DNA of 5,468 nucleotides. It comes from an uncultured Thiomonas sp. (GTDB taxonomy: Bacteria > Pseudomonadota > Gammaproteobacteria > Burkholderiales > Burkholderiaceae_C). Location: contig CALBRU010000137.1 in the NCBI GenBank assembly GCA_937927695.1, positions 1 to 5,468 on the forward strand, written 5' to 3'. Made by a program: the position numbers and the translations under genes. The notes below the pieces were generated by a model, which was not told the DNA's origin, did not search any database, and saw only the letters and a list, made by a program, of their open reading frames with translations. Below are positions 1-5,468 of the stretch, in pieces. The stretch's first letter is position 1. Each line of letters starts with the position of its first letter.

Positions 1-282
1 AACGACGGCGGCAAGGGTTGCCTGCTCATCAACAGCGTCCATAGCCAGCACCACGCGCGAGACATTTCTGCTGATGCCCTGCGGCAAGGCTTTGCCCGCA
101 TGGCCGGGCAGTTGGGGCGGCTCGCCGCCGACCGCGACGCCTTGCAACGCAGCGCGGGCGAGCTGGCTGCCGACATCATCACCGCCATCGCCGGGCTGCG
201 CACCCTGCAAAAAACCGGCCTGCCGCGCGCCCAGGTTCTCGGTGCGGCCCGGCGTTCCGCCAAGCGCATTGCTGCGGGGTGA
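1..282 (+). CDS. TetR/AcrR-family transcriptional regulator, C-terminal part (5' end outside window)
   Basis: The reading frame is open from base 1 and stops with TGA at 280-282, giving 93 residues. It begins near a GCLLINS motif (residues 6-12) and later has ITAIAGLRTLQKTGLPRAQV (about 60-79). In TetR regulators with the larger C-terminal ligand-binding domain, a 'GC-L-(V/I)N' segment starts the second half and a 'GLR-L-(K/R)-G' helix lies near the C-terminus. This piece therefore fits the last half of such a protein. The DNA-binding helix-turn-helix would be upstream and is not visible, so target and ligand cannot be given. Genes of this type often repress a neighbouring enzyme gene; the neighbour here is a truncated CMD-family gene 13 bases downstream. 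The C-terminal end looks natural, although the deletion scar begins close after it. The family call is fairly sure; the regulated function is unknown. Confidence 0.72.
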   Translation, partial: NDGGKGCLLINSVHSQHHARDISADALRQGFARMAGQLGRLAADRDALQRSAGELAADIITAIAGLRTLQKTGLPRAQVLGAARRSAKRIAAG

Positions 283-289
283 TTTTTTT
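257..289 (+). terminator. Possible weak intrinsic terminator over the end of the TetR gene
   Basis: CCGC (257-260) can pair with GCGG (274-277), and AGC with GCT inside it, leaving a two-base bulge and a five-base loop. A run of seven T (283-289) follows about five bases later. The run directly follows the TetR stop codon. The stem is short and bulged, so this is a weak candidate. The T run could also just be sequence at the deletion junction. Confidence 0.25.
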
Positions 290-295
290 GCTTAG

Positions 296-745
296 TTCTG
301 TACCAATTCCCCTGGACTGCTCGAAACCTATGCGCAGGGGTATGAGCGTTTTCGCGCAGAGTCGGGGTTCACCCCGGCCGAGCAGGAAGTGGTGTTTCTC
401 ACCATCAGCCGCTTTCACCGTTGCCTGTATTGCGTGGCGGCGCACAGCCTGATTGCGGACAAGATGTCTGGCGTTGCGCCGGAGGTGCTTGCCGCGCTGC
501 GCGAGCGCAAGCCCATTCCCGATGCCAGGTTGGCCGCGCTGTCGCGGTTTGCGGAGGAGATGGTCGAGTTCCGCGGGAACCCGACGCCTGAGCAATTACA
601 GGCCTTCCGCGACGCGGGCTTCAGCGACCGCCAGGCGCTCGACATCGTGCTCGCGATAGCGGTGAAGACACTGAGCAACTTTTCCAACCATCTGATGCAT
701 ACCGAAGTTGATGGCCCGTTCGCCGCCTACGCCTGGAACGGCTGA
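296..745 (+). pseudogene. Carboxymuconolactone decarboxylase (AhpD-like) family gene lacking its N-terminal coding part
   Basis: The frame ending in TGA at 743-745 matches the AhpD/CMD family: an NSPGLLETY segment, then FTPAEQEVVFLTISRFH, the redox pair CLYCVAAH (Cys codons at 422 and 431, His at 443), a middle region about KPIPDARLAALSRF, and a C-terminal AIAVKTLSNFSNHLMHTEVD. Family members use the CxxC(x3)H site for alkylhydroperoxidase-like or related thiol chemistry. Intact relatives are about 180 residues. Here homology starts abruptly at about base 305 and a stop (TAG, 293-295) lies just upstream in frame, so some 40 N-terminal residues are missing. No ATG precedes the active site in frame. 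The only start-like codon is GTG at 389 with no properly spaced ribosome binding site, and it would give 118 residues. The catalytic half is still clean, so the loss looks recent. A functional short protein from GTG 389 is possible but less likely. Confidence 0.7.
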
Positions 746-868
746 ACGCGGCACTGTCAGGAATGCGCCGCAGCGGCGACTCATTCATCAAGCCGGGAGC
801 CAGGTGCATGAAACCCATGCCGCGCCCGGCCCTGCAGAACCCACAACATCCGATTCGAGGAGACAGAC
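746..868. other. Intergenic gap before the DsrE gene
   Basis: This 123-base gap separates the truncated CMD gene from the five-gene run and is the likeliest place for that run's promoter. I could not recognise a convincing -35/-10 pair. It holds a short perfect inverted repeat, CGCCG (766-770) and CGGCG (774-778) with a three-base loop. The gap ends in a good ribosome binding site, GAGGAG at about 857-862. Confidence 0.4.
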
Positions 869-1360
869 ATGCATTCCACCCTTCATAAAACCCGCACCAC
901 GCTCATGGCCGCCGCAGGCGCCGCGATGTTTGCGGCCTTGCCGGTTGCCGCGCAGGCGGACTACGTTCAACCCATCATTCATCATGCGCCGATGGGGACG
1001 GTGAAAATCGTCGTCCCCGTGACCAGCGCCGATCCCGCCGTGTGGGCGTTCAAGCTGCGCAATGTCGCCAACAGCGAGAAGGGCGCAAGGCAATGGAAGG
1101 GACGGTTGGATGCGCGGGTGGTGTTGTACGGGCCAGGGCTCAAGCTGCTGGAGCAGCCGATGGAGCCGGCCCTGCAGGCCACGGTGGATCAGCTCCGCGC
1201 CGAAGGGGTGCGCTTCGACATCTGCAACAACACCCTCAAGGGCATGAACCTGGATTGGCACAGCCTGTACGGCGTGAAGGAATCCGACATCGTGCCCTCG
1301 GGCTTTCTGGAGGTGGGCTACCTGGGCGAGCATGGCTGGGCGGTTGATCCGATGAACTGA
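869..1360 (+). CDS. Secreted DsrE/DsrF-like family protein
   Basis: The product has 163 residues. Residues 1-30 form a signal peptide: a basic start (HKTRTT), a hydrophobic Ala-rich core, and a cleavage site AQA|D after residue 30, so the protein should be periplasmic. The mature part is a single DsrE-like domain. It has strand VKIVVPVTS (45-53), a 'VVLYGPGLKLL' segment (84-94), the RFDICNNTLKG segment with the only cysteine, Cys119, and the family's C-terminal LYGVKESDIVPSGFLEVGYL (133-152). DsrE relatives include sulfur-carrier proteins of sulfur oxidation/reduction, but the exported single-domain members have no settled function. The lone Cys119 is the natural candidate for a persulfide or thiol role. 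The ATG is chosen because GAGGAG sits about seven bases upstream and it gives a full signal peptide. It is probably the first gene of the run that includes the CBS gene 38 bases later. Confidence 0.85.
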   Translation: MHSTLHKTRTTLMAAAGAAMFAALPVAAQADYVQPIIHHAPMGTVKIVVPVTSADPAVWAFKLRNVANSEKGARQWKGRLDARVVLYGPGLKLLEQPMEPALQATVDQLRAEGVRFDICNNTLKGMNLDWHSLYGVKESDIVPSGFLEVGYLGEHGWAVDPMN

Positions 1361-1398
1361 AGTCTGCCCTATCCACCCCTCAATCGCGGAGATCGATC

Positions 1399-2004
1399 AT
1401 GGAAAACGGATTTCACCGCCTCGCAGGCCTTGAGCAGCAGGGGCGCGCCCTCTGTATGCCGCGCCGCGAACAGACAACGTGGCATGCGCTGCAACCGAAC
1501 AGTCCTGCGCTTGAAGTCATGACGGATTTTGAACAGGAGCACCCGGTCGTCGTGGGGCCGGAGGTTGCCATTGATCATGCGCTGACCGACATGATGCGAC
1601 ACGGCGTGCGCGCGCTGGTGGTTGTGCAGGATGCCGAGATGGTGGGGCTGATCACCGCGCAGGACATTCTGGGAGAAAAGCCGCTGCACTTTCTCACGAA
1701 CGCCTGCGCCCACGATTCCTGCCTGCGCAAGGACGTGCTGGTCGCCGACATCATGAGTCCCATCGACGCTTTGCCCCTGCTCGACCTGGCCGCTCTGCAG
1801 ACCGCCCGAGTGGGCGATCTGGAGCAGACCTTTCATGCGCACGATGTGACCCATCTGGTTGTCGCCCATCAGGGCGCGGCGCCGGGCTGGCGTCTGCGGG
1901 GCATGGTGTCGCGCAGTCGCCTGGAGCGACAAGTGGGCCATGCGGTGGACGCAGCGGGCATCCTCGACCCCGTGCAGACCGCTCTGCAACTCGCCGCGCA
2001 GTAA
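1399..2004 (+). CDS. CBS domain-pair protein
   Basis: The product has 201 residues, is cytoplasmic in style and has no signal peptide or membrane segment. Residues about 37-95 form a first CBS domain: VMTDFEQEHPVVVGPEVAI, then MMRHGVRALVVVQDAEMVGL, ending ITAQDILG. Residues about 112-180 form a second, with VADIMSP, the HAHDVTHLVVA strand-helix, and GMVSRSRLERQVG. Two CBS domains fold together as a Bateman module that usually binds adenine nucleotides. No catalytic or transporter domain is attached, so it is a stand-alone sensor or accessory protein. The first 36 residues match nothing I recognise. The second domain has a longer linker (residues 120-140) than usual. ATG 1399 is supported by GGAG at 1388-1391. 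It lies 38 bases after the DsrE gene and 39 before the hydrolase gene, consistent with one transcript. The domain call is firm; ligand and partner are unknown. Confidence 0.85.
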   Translation: MENGFHRLAGLEQQGRALCMPRREQTTWHALQPNSPALEVMTDFEQEHPVVVGPEVAIDHALTDMMRHGVRALVVVQDAEMVGLITAQDILGEKPLHFLTNACAHDSCLRKDVLVADIMSPIDALPLLDLAALQTARVGDLEQTFHAHDVTHLVVAHQGAAPGWRLRGMVSRSRLERQVGHAVDAAGILDPVQTALQLAAQ

Positions 2005-2043
2005 GCTCCGACGGGCGCGGCGCAGCAACTTCGGAAGACCGCC

Positions 2044-2841
2044 ATGAACCGCATCCTCGGAGCAATCGGCGGGCGCCTGGCGCGCTATCTGGCCGCGCCC
2101 AGCCACTGCGCCCGCGCCGTGGCGCCGACCGATCTTCAGGCGGTCAAGGAGGCCATCCGTCCGGGCGATGTTCTGCTCGTCGAGGGCAACAGCCGGTTCA
2201 GCAGCGCCATCAAATATCTCACGCATTCCAACTGGTCGCATGCCGCGCTGTATGTGGGCGAGGGCCAGGGCGGCTTCATCGAGGCCGACGTGGTGGACGG
2301 CGTGCGCGTGGTGGGCTGGAGTGAATTCGATGGCATGGGCCTGCGCCTGTGCCGTCCCGTGGCGTTGCGGCCCGACGATGTGGAACGGGTGATTGCTGCG
2401 GCCCGCGCGCGCCTCGGCCATCTCTACGACTTGCGCAACGTTTTTGATCTGGCCCGCTATCTGCTGCCCACGCCGCCGGTGCCAGGACGGGTGCGGCGGC
2501 GCATGTTGTCGCTGGGCAGCGGCGACCCCACGCGCGCCATCTGCTCGGGGATGATCGCGCAATGCTTTCAAAGCGTGCGCTACCCCATCCTGCCGCATAT
2601 CGAGCACCGCGCCGACGACCCCAACTGCGCCACCTGCCTGCGTGAATACTGGCATGTGCGGCATCACAGCCTGTTCGTGCCGGCCGACTTTGATCGCTCG
2701 CCCTATTTCGCCATCGTCAAGCCCGAGGCGCAGCCCACGCTTGACTATGCGGCGCTCGACTGGGCGGGGATTGCGCCTGAGCCCGACGAGCAGGCGAAGT
2801 TGCCAATACTGTCAGGCCAGACGCGCAGCGCCGACCTATGA
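2044..2841 (+). CDS. YiiX/YaeF-like permuted NlpC/P60 (C92) cysteine hydrolase, 'lipo-like' protein
   Basis: The product has 265 residues. The C92 family is a circularly permuted papain fold in which the catalytic His precedes the Cys. Visible here are RPGDVLLVEG (39-48), IKYLTHSNWSHAALYVG with His66 (56-72), FIEADVVDGVRVV with Glu80 (78-90), and RAICSGMIAQCF with the likely nucleophile Cys167 (164-175). The C-terminal part has the family's WHVRHHSLFVPADFDRSPYF block (203-222). Relatives are thought to cleave amide or ester bonds in cell-wall peptides or lipids, but the substrate of this subfamily is not established. There is no clear signal peptide; residues 1-20 could form an amphipathic helix, so location is uncertain. 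A CATC pair (Cys195, Cys198) lies between the nucleophile and the C-terminal block. ATG 2044 has GGAAG six bases upstream. The stop is followed after 34 bases by the first DsbG-like gene. Confidence 0.82.
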   Translation: MNRILGAIGGRLARYLAAPSHCARAVAPTDLQAVKEAIRPGDVLLVEGNSRFSSAIKYLTHSNWSHAALYVGEGQGGFIEADVVDGVRVVGWSEFDGMGLRLCRPVALRPDDVERVIAAARARLGHLYDLRNVFDLARYLLPTPPVPGRVRRRMLSLGSGDPTRAICSGMIAQCFQSVRYPILPHIEHRADDPNCATCLREYWHVRHHSLFVPADFDRSPYFAIVKPEAQPTLDYAALDWAGIAPEPDEQAKLPILSGQTRSADL

Positions 2842-2847
2842 ACACAG

Positions 2848-2864
2848 GCGGCATTTGCTGCCGC
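2848..2864 (+). other. Perfect hairpin just ahead of the first DsbG-like gene's ribosome binding site
   Basis: GCGGCA (2848-2853) and TGCCGC (2859-2864) form a six-base-pair stem with a five-base loop. It touches the AGGAGA ribosome binding site at 2865-2870. There is no T run after it, so it is not a normal terminator. It may stabilise or separate the downstream message. Confidence 0.4.
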
Positions 2865-2875
2865 AGGAGAATCCC

Positions 2876-3445
2876 ATGAGACGACGCCAATTTCTTCCGC
2901 TGGTTTTGGCCCCGGCACTCTTCGCGCTGGCAGGTAGAACGGCCCTGGCGCAGAACACCGCCGCAGCCAAGGCGCTGGCCGAGATCGGCAAGGCCACCGT
3001 GATCACCGAGGGCAATGGCCCGCGCGTGCTCACCATTTTTTTCGACGCCAACTGCCCCTATTGCCACGAGCTCTACAAAGCCTTGCGCCCGGATGTGGGC
3101 AAGAACGGTCTGCGGCTGCGCTGGGTTCCCGTGGCCTTGCTCACCCCGAGCAGCCTGACCAAGGGCGCAGCCATGCTGCAAGCGGCCGACCCGCTCGTCG
3201 CATTTCACGACAATGAAAACAACTGGAACTTCGGCGACAGCCCGGGCGGCGGCATCACCCCAGCGAAAACAGTGCTCCCAGCCACGCGCGCCAAGCTCGA
3301 CGCCAATAACGCCCTGTTGCAGGCGGCGGGCTCTTTCGGCGTGCCGACGCTGCTGTGGCGCAACCGGCAGGGGCAGGTCATGATGCAGGTGGGCCCGCCC
3401 GGCGATGAAGCGAAGCTGCGCGCGCTGCTGCAAAGTATCGGTTGA
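2876..3445 (+). CDS. DsbG-like thioredoxin-fold thiol:disulfide protein, probable Tat signal
   Basis: The product has 189 residues. Residues 1-25 are an export signal, MRRRQFLPLVLAPALFALAG then a short tail ending ALA|Q. RRxFL followed by a mild hydrophobic core resembles a twin-arginine (Tat) signal. The mature protein is one thioredoxin-like domain resembling the catalytic domain of DsbG/DsbC: GPRVLTIFFDANCPYCHELY (48-67) with active-site Cys60 and Cys63, a helical insert rich in Ala and Lys, then FGVPTLLWRN (154-163) with the cis-Pro157 loop. DsbC and DsbG carry an N-terminal dimerisation domain before this; here only about 20 residues separate signal and catalytic fold, so it is probably monomeric. 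Expected role: thiol oxidation, reduction or isomerisation in the periplasm. ATG 2876 is chosen from AGGAGA five bases upstream. The frame is open further back to 2642, but that part overlaps the hydrolase gene and is not coding. A paralogue follows after 61 bases. Confidence 0.85.
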   Translation: MRRRQFLPLVLAPALFALAGRTALAQNTAAAKALAEIGKATVITEGNGPRVLTIFFDANCPYCHELYKALRPDVGKNGLRLRWVPVALLTPSSLTKGAAMLQAADPLVAFHDNENNWNFGDSPGGGITPAKTVLPATRAKLDANNALLQAAGSFGVPTLLWRNRQGQVMMQVGPPGDEAKLRALLQSIG

Positions 3446-3448
3446 ACG

Positions 3449-3466
3449 GCAGCCGACTTCGGCTGC
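3449..3466 (+). other. Hairpin between the two DsbG-like genes
   Basis: GCAGCCG (3449-3455) pairs with CGGCTGC (3460-3466), a seven-base-pair stem with a four-base loop, three bases after the first gene's stop codon. No T run follows. It may attenuate or protect the message rather than end it. Confidence 0.4.
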
Positions 3467-3506
3467 GCAGGGCAAGATGAGTTGCTGAGTTGCGAAAGGC
3501 GACGCC

Positions 3507-4133
3507 ATGTACCGATCAAGTTTTTGTTCTCGACTTCTTTGCCTCGGCGGTACCGCCTTTTGCCTGGGCGCTCTACCCGTTCAGGCCCAGCAGCAGACGG
3601 CCTCGCCCGTAGTGCAGGCCCGGGTTGCGCCCGACATTCAGGCCGCGACGCAGGTGCTCGCGCAGTTGCACAAGACCACGCGCATTCGTGAAGGTGAAGG
3701 CCCGCGCGTGCTCACCGTGTTCTTCGACCCCAACTGCCCCTATTGCCGACAGCTTTACAGCGCGCTGCGCCCCTACGTTGGCAAAGACGGTTTGCAGGTC
3801 GATTGGGTGCCCGTAGCCATTCTTGCGCCGAGCAGCGCGGCCAAGGCGGCCGCCATCCTGCAGGTCAAAGACCAGCTGCAGGCGTTTCGCGCGACAGAAG
3901 AACATGGGCTCGATCCCAACCGCCCCGCACCGGTGCTGCCGGGCGCGGGGCAAATCACCGCGGCGACCGGCCGCATCCTCGCGGCCAATGTCGGCGTGCT
4001 CAAACAGGCCGGGGTGTATGAAAGCGTGCCGCTGGCGGTCTATCGCGACCGCAACGGACTAGCGCAACTCGCAATGGGCGCTCCGCGCGATCAGGCCGCC
4101 CTGCGGGCGTGGCTGCAGTCGATCGGGCCCTGA
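3507..4133 (+). CDS. DsbG-like thioredoxin-fold thiol:disulfide protein, second tandem copy
   Basis: The product has 208 residues and is a clear paralogue of the preceding gene. Shared stretches include GPRVLTxFFDxNCPYC, LYxALRPxVGKxGL, WVPVAxLxPSS and the C-terminal LQSIG. Residues 1-27 form a Sec-type signal (one Arg pair split as YRSSFCSR, core LLCLGGTAFCLGAL, cleavage about VQA|Q), with three cysteines inside it. The active site is Cys77-Pro-Tyr-Cys80. The cis-Pro loop is SVPLAVY (173-179), where the first copy has GVPTLLW. The mature N-terminus is about 15 residues longer than in the first copy but still lacks a DsbC/DsbG dimerisation domain. Expected location is the periplasm, with a disulfide oxidoreductase role. 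ATG 3507 has AAAGG seven bases upstream, a weaker site than its neighbours have. A hairpin at its stop codon and a 156-base gap suggest it is the last gene of the run. Confidence 0.85.
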   Translation: MYRSSFCSRLLCLGGTAFCLGALPVQAQQQTASPVVQARVAPDIQAATQVLAQLHKTTRIREGEGPRVLTVFFDPNCPYCRQLYSALRPYVGKDGLQVDWVPVAILAPSSAAKAAAILQVKDQLQAFRATEEHGLDPNRPAPVLPGAGQITAATGRILAANVGVLKQAGVYESVPLAVYRDRNGLAQLAMGAPRDQAALRAWLQSIGP

Positions 4134-4173
4134 GGTTCCTCTCAGGCTCTGCTTCCGGGCTCGCTTTGGCGAG
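4129..4173 (+). other. Two small hairpins at the end of the five-gene run
   Basis: CCTGAG (4129-4134, spanning the stop codon) pairs with CTCAGG (4141-4146). CTCGC (4160-4164) pairs with GCGAG (4169-4173) around a TTTG loop. Neither is followed by a proper T run, so a standard intrinsic terminator is not proven. Their place at the end of the run fits a transcript end. The rest of the gap to 4289 shows no ORF and no clear promoter that I can recognise. Confidence 0.3.
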
Positions 4174-4289
4174 TCTTAAGGCACCGCACTTTTCTGGACG
4201 CAGCCGATCCAACAGCCATCGCCCAGGATCGAGCGTGAAGCCAAACCCACGGCGCCATCAAGGCGAACGCGGGTCAGCGGGAGCCGGAC

Positions 4290-5468
4290 ATGGAATCTGC
4301 ACGCAGAAAGAGCGGCCAGGGGCCGACGCCGAATGGCGCCGATCTGTCGCAGCGTTTGCTGGATGTGGTGCGTGCGCTCTATGGCGAGTTGCACAGCGCC
4401 GGGGCGCACACGGCAACGGTGGAACTCGACAGCGCGCTCGACCGCGATCTGGGCCTCGACAGTCTGGCCCGGGTGGAGTTGCTGTTGCGGGTGGAACGCG
4501 CTTTCAAGCTGCGTCTGCCCGACGATCTGCTGCAGCAGGTACAGACCCCGCGCGACCTGCTGCATGCGCTGCAGGCAGCGCCATTGCGCCCATCGCCGCA
4601 GTTGGTGCAGGCAATTCCGCCAGCACAGTTCACCGACATTCACGGCCCGGCCTTGCAGCGCACCGCCTCGCCCCAGGCGGACGAGGCCGCCGCCCCCGAG
4701 CTGGCCGCGACCTTGCTGGACGTGCTGCAGTGGCATCTGGCGCGCCATCCAGAACGCCACCAGATCGTGCTGCTGCAGCCCAATGACACAGCCTCCCCGC
4801 CGGATCGCCAGGAGCCCGAGGAACGCACGCTGAGCTATGCCGACCTGTGGCGCGGGGCGCAGCGCACGGCGCAGCAGTTGCAGGCGCTGGGCGTGCAACC
4901 ACGCCAGACCGTGGCCCTCATGCTGCCCACCGGCGCAGACTACTTCACGCGCTACCTCGGCATTCTGCTGGCGGGCGCAGTGCCCGTCCCCATCTACCCA
5001 CCGGCGCGGCTGTCGCAAATCGAAGACCATGTGCGCCGCCATGCCGGCATTCTGGCCAATGCGCAGGCGGTCGCGCTGATCACCGTGCCCGAAGCGCGGC
5101 GGGTGGCGCATCTGCTCGAAGCGCTGGCGCCCAGCCTGCGCCGCGTGATCACCGACACCGATCCGCCCGCACATGCGGAGGCTTTGCCACCGCGCGCGCC
5201 AGTGGCGGTTGCGGCGGACGATATCGCCTTCATCCAGTACACCTCCGGCAGCACCGGCGACCCCAAAGGCGTGGCGCTCACCCATGCCAATCTGCTGGCC
5301 AATATCCGCGCCATTCACGACGTGCTGCAACTCCAGCCTGGCGATGTGTTCGTGAGCTGGCTGCCGCTGTATCACGACATGGGCTTGATCGGCGCCTGGC
5401 TGACCAGCCTCTACACCGGCAACCGCCTGGTGGTGATGTCGCCGCTGGCGTTTCTGCACCGGCCGCAG
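4290..5468 (+). CDS. Acyl carrier protein domain fused to a fatty acyl-AMP ligase-type adenylation domain (3' end outside window)
   Basis: The frame is open for 393 codons to the window edge. ATG 4290 is the only start codon after an in-frame TGA at 4236-4238, with GGGAG six bases upstream. Residues about 19-95 are an acyl carrier domain: LDRDLGLDSLARVELLLRVE, in which Ser58 is the expected phosphopantetheine attachment site. A Pro/Ala-rich linker (96-135) follows. From about 137 an ANL adenylation domain begins: LSYADLW (181-187), AGAVPVPIYPPARLSQIEDH (228-247), the P-loop-like YTSGSTGDPKGV (317-328), and WLPLYHDMGLIG (357-368). The YPPxR segment and the DMGLIG motif are typical of fatty acyl-AMP ligases, which make acyl-adenylates and pass the acyl group to an ACP. 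Here the ACP is in cis and N-terminal. The FAAL-specific insertion, the C-terminal subdomain and any further domains lie outside. The lipid product is unknown. Confidence 0.85.
   Translation, partial: MESARRKSGQGPTPNGADLSQRLLDVVRALYGELHSAGAHTATVELDSALDRDLGLDSLARVELLLRVERAFKLRLPDDLLQQVQTPRDLLHALQAAPLRPSPQLVQAIPPAQFTDIHGPALQRTASPQADEAAAPELAATLLDVLQWHLARHPERHQIVLLQPNDTASPPDRQEPEERTLSYADLWRGAQRTAQQLQALGVQPRQTVALMLPTGADYFTRYLGILLAGAVPVPIYPPARLSQIEDHVRRHAGILANAQAVALITVPEARRVAHLLEALAPSLRRVITDTDPPAHAEALPPRAPVAVAADDIAFIQYTSGSTGDPKGVALTHANLLANIRAIHDVLQLQPGDVFVSWLPLYHDMGLIGAWLTSLYTGNRLVVMSPLAFLHRPQ

Noticed and set aside
74..295. Small plus-strand frame overlapping the TetR end
   Set aside because: It is a shadow in another frame, Pro/Ala/Arg-rich, while the TetR frame is open from base 1 and matches a known family.
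389..745. Functional 118-residue CMD protein starting at GTG 389
   Set aside because: The start lies within conserved homology that continues upstream to about base 305, and no properly spaced ribosome binding site precedes it. A broken gene is the better reading.
1369..2667. Long open frame of 432 codons on the minus strand
   Set aside because: It lies opposite the CBS and C92 hydrolase genes, both of which have clear family motifs and ribosome binding sites. Its translation is rich in His, Arg, Gln and Gly and shows no domain, as expected from antisense GC-rich coding DNA.
2642..2875. N-terminal extension of the first DsbG-like gene back to an ATG at 2642
   Set aside because: It would overlap the hydrolase's conserved C-terminal block by 200 bases and place the signal peptide inside the protein. 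ATG 2876 has a good ribosome binding site and gives a normal signal peptide.
4109..4786. Plus-strand open frame overlapping the end of the second DsbG-like gene and the FAAL
   Set aside because: It is Arg/Ala/Gly-rich with no motif and sits in another frame from the ACP domain that has its own start and ribosome binding site.
4176..5459. Long open frame of 427 codons on the minus strand
   Set aside because: It is the antisense of the ACP-FAAL gene, whose motifs are unmistakable. The minus-strand translation is low-complexity in Gln, Arg, Gly and His with no recognisable fold.

Overview
The window reads as ordinary chromosomal DNA of a GC-rich proteobacterium. Codon choice (strong G/C at third positions), closely packed genes with plain GGAG-type ribosome binding sites, and the protein families present (a 'lipo-like' C92 hydrolase, a secreted DsrE protein, DsbG-like oxidoreductases, an ACP-FAAL fusion) suggest a betaproteobacterium of the Burkholderiales. 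A Thiomonas-like organism is plausible, but this is judged from protein style only. All genes found lie on the + strand. I see no tRNA, rRNA, CRISPR array, insertion sequence or phage gene.

Layout. Positions 1-282 hold the C-terminal end of a TetR-type regulator whose start is outside the window. Positions 296-745 hold an AhpD-like carboxymuconolactone decarboxylase (CMD) family gene that has lost its N-terminal coding part. The join next to the regulator's stop looks like a deletion scar. After a 123-base gap comes a run of five intact genes with gaps of 34 to 61 bases: a secreted DsrE-family protein (869-1360), a two-CBS-domain protein (1399-2004), a permuted papain-fold C92 hydrolase (2044-2841), and two tandem DsbG-like thioredoxin-fold proteins (2876-3445 and 3507-4133). 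A 156-base gap with small hairpins follows. Then a large gene opens at 4290 and runs off the right edge; it encodes an acyl carrier protein domain fused to a fatty acyl-AMP ligase-type adenylation domain.

How they may work together. The five central genes could be one transcript. Three of the five products carry export signals, and two are thiol-disulfide proteins with CPYC active sites, so the theme is periplasmic sulfur or thiol chemistry and envelope maintenance. That theme is an inference from domain content and spacing. The ACP-FAAL gene probably starts a separate acyl-activation or lipid-tailoring function that continues beyond the window.

Nothing here is clearly a new defence or mobile system. 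The points most worth a second look are the pair of dimerisation-domain-free DsbG-like proteins with different export signals and a DsbA-like Val-cisPro loop, the ACP-first domain order of the FAAL, and the truncated CMD gene.
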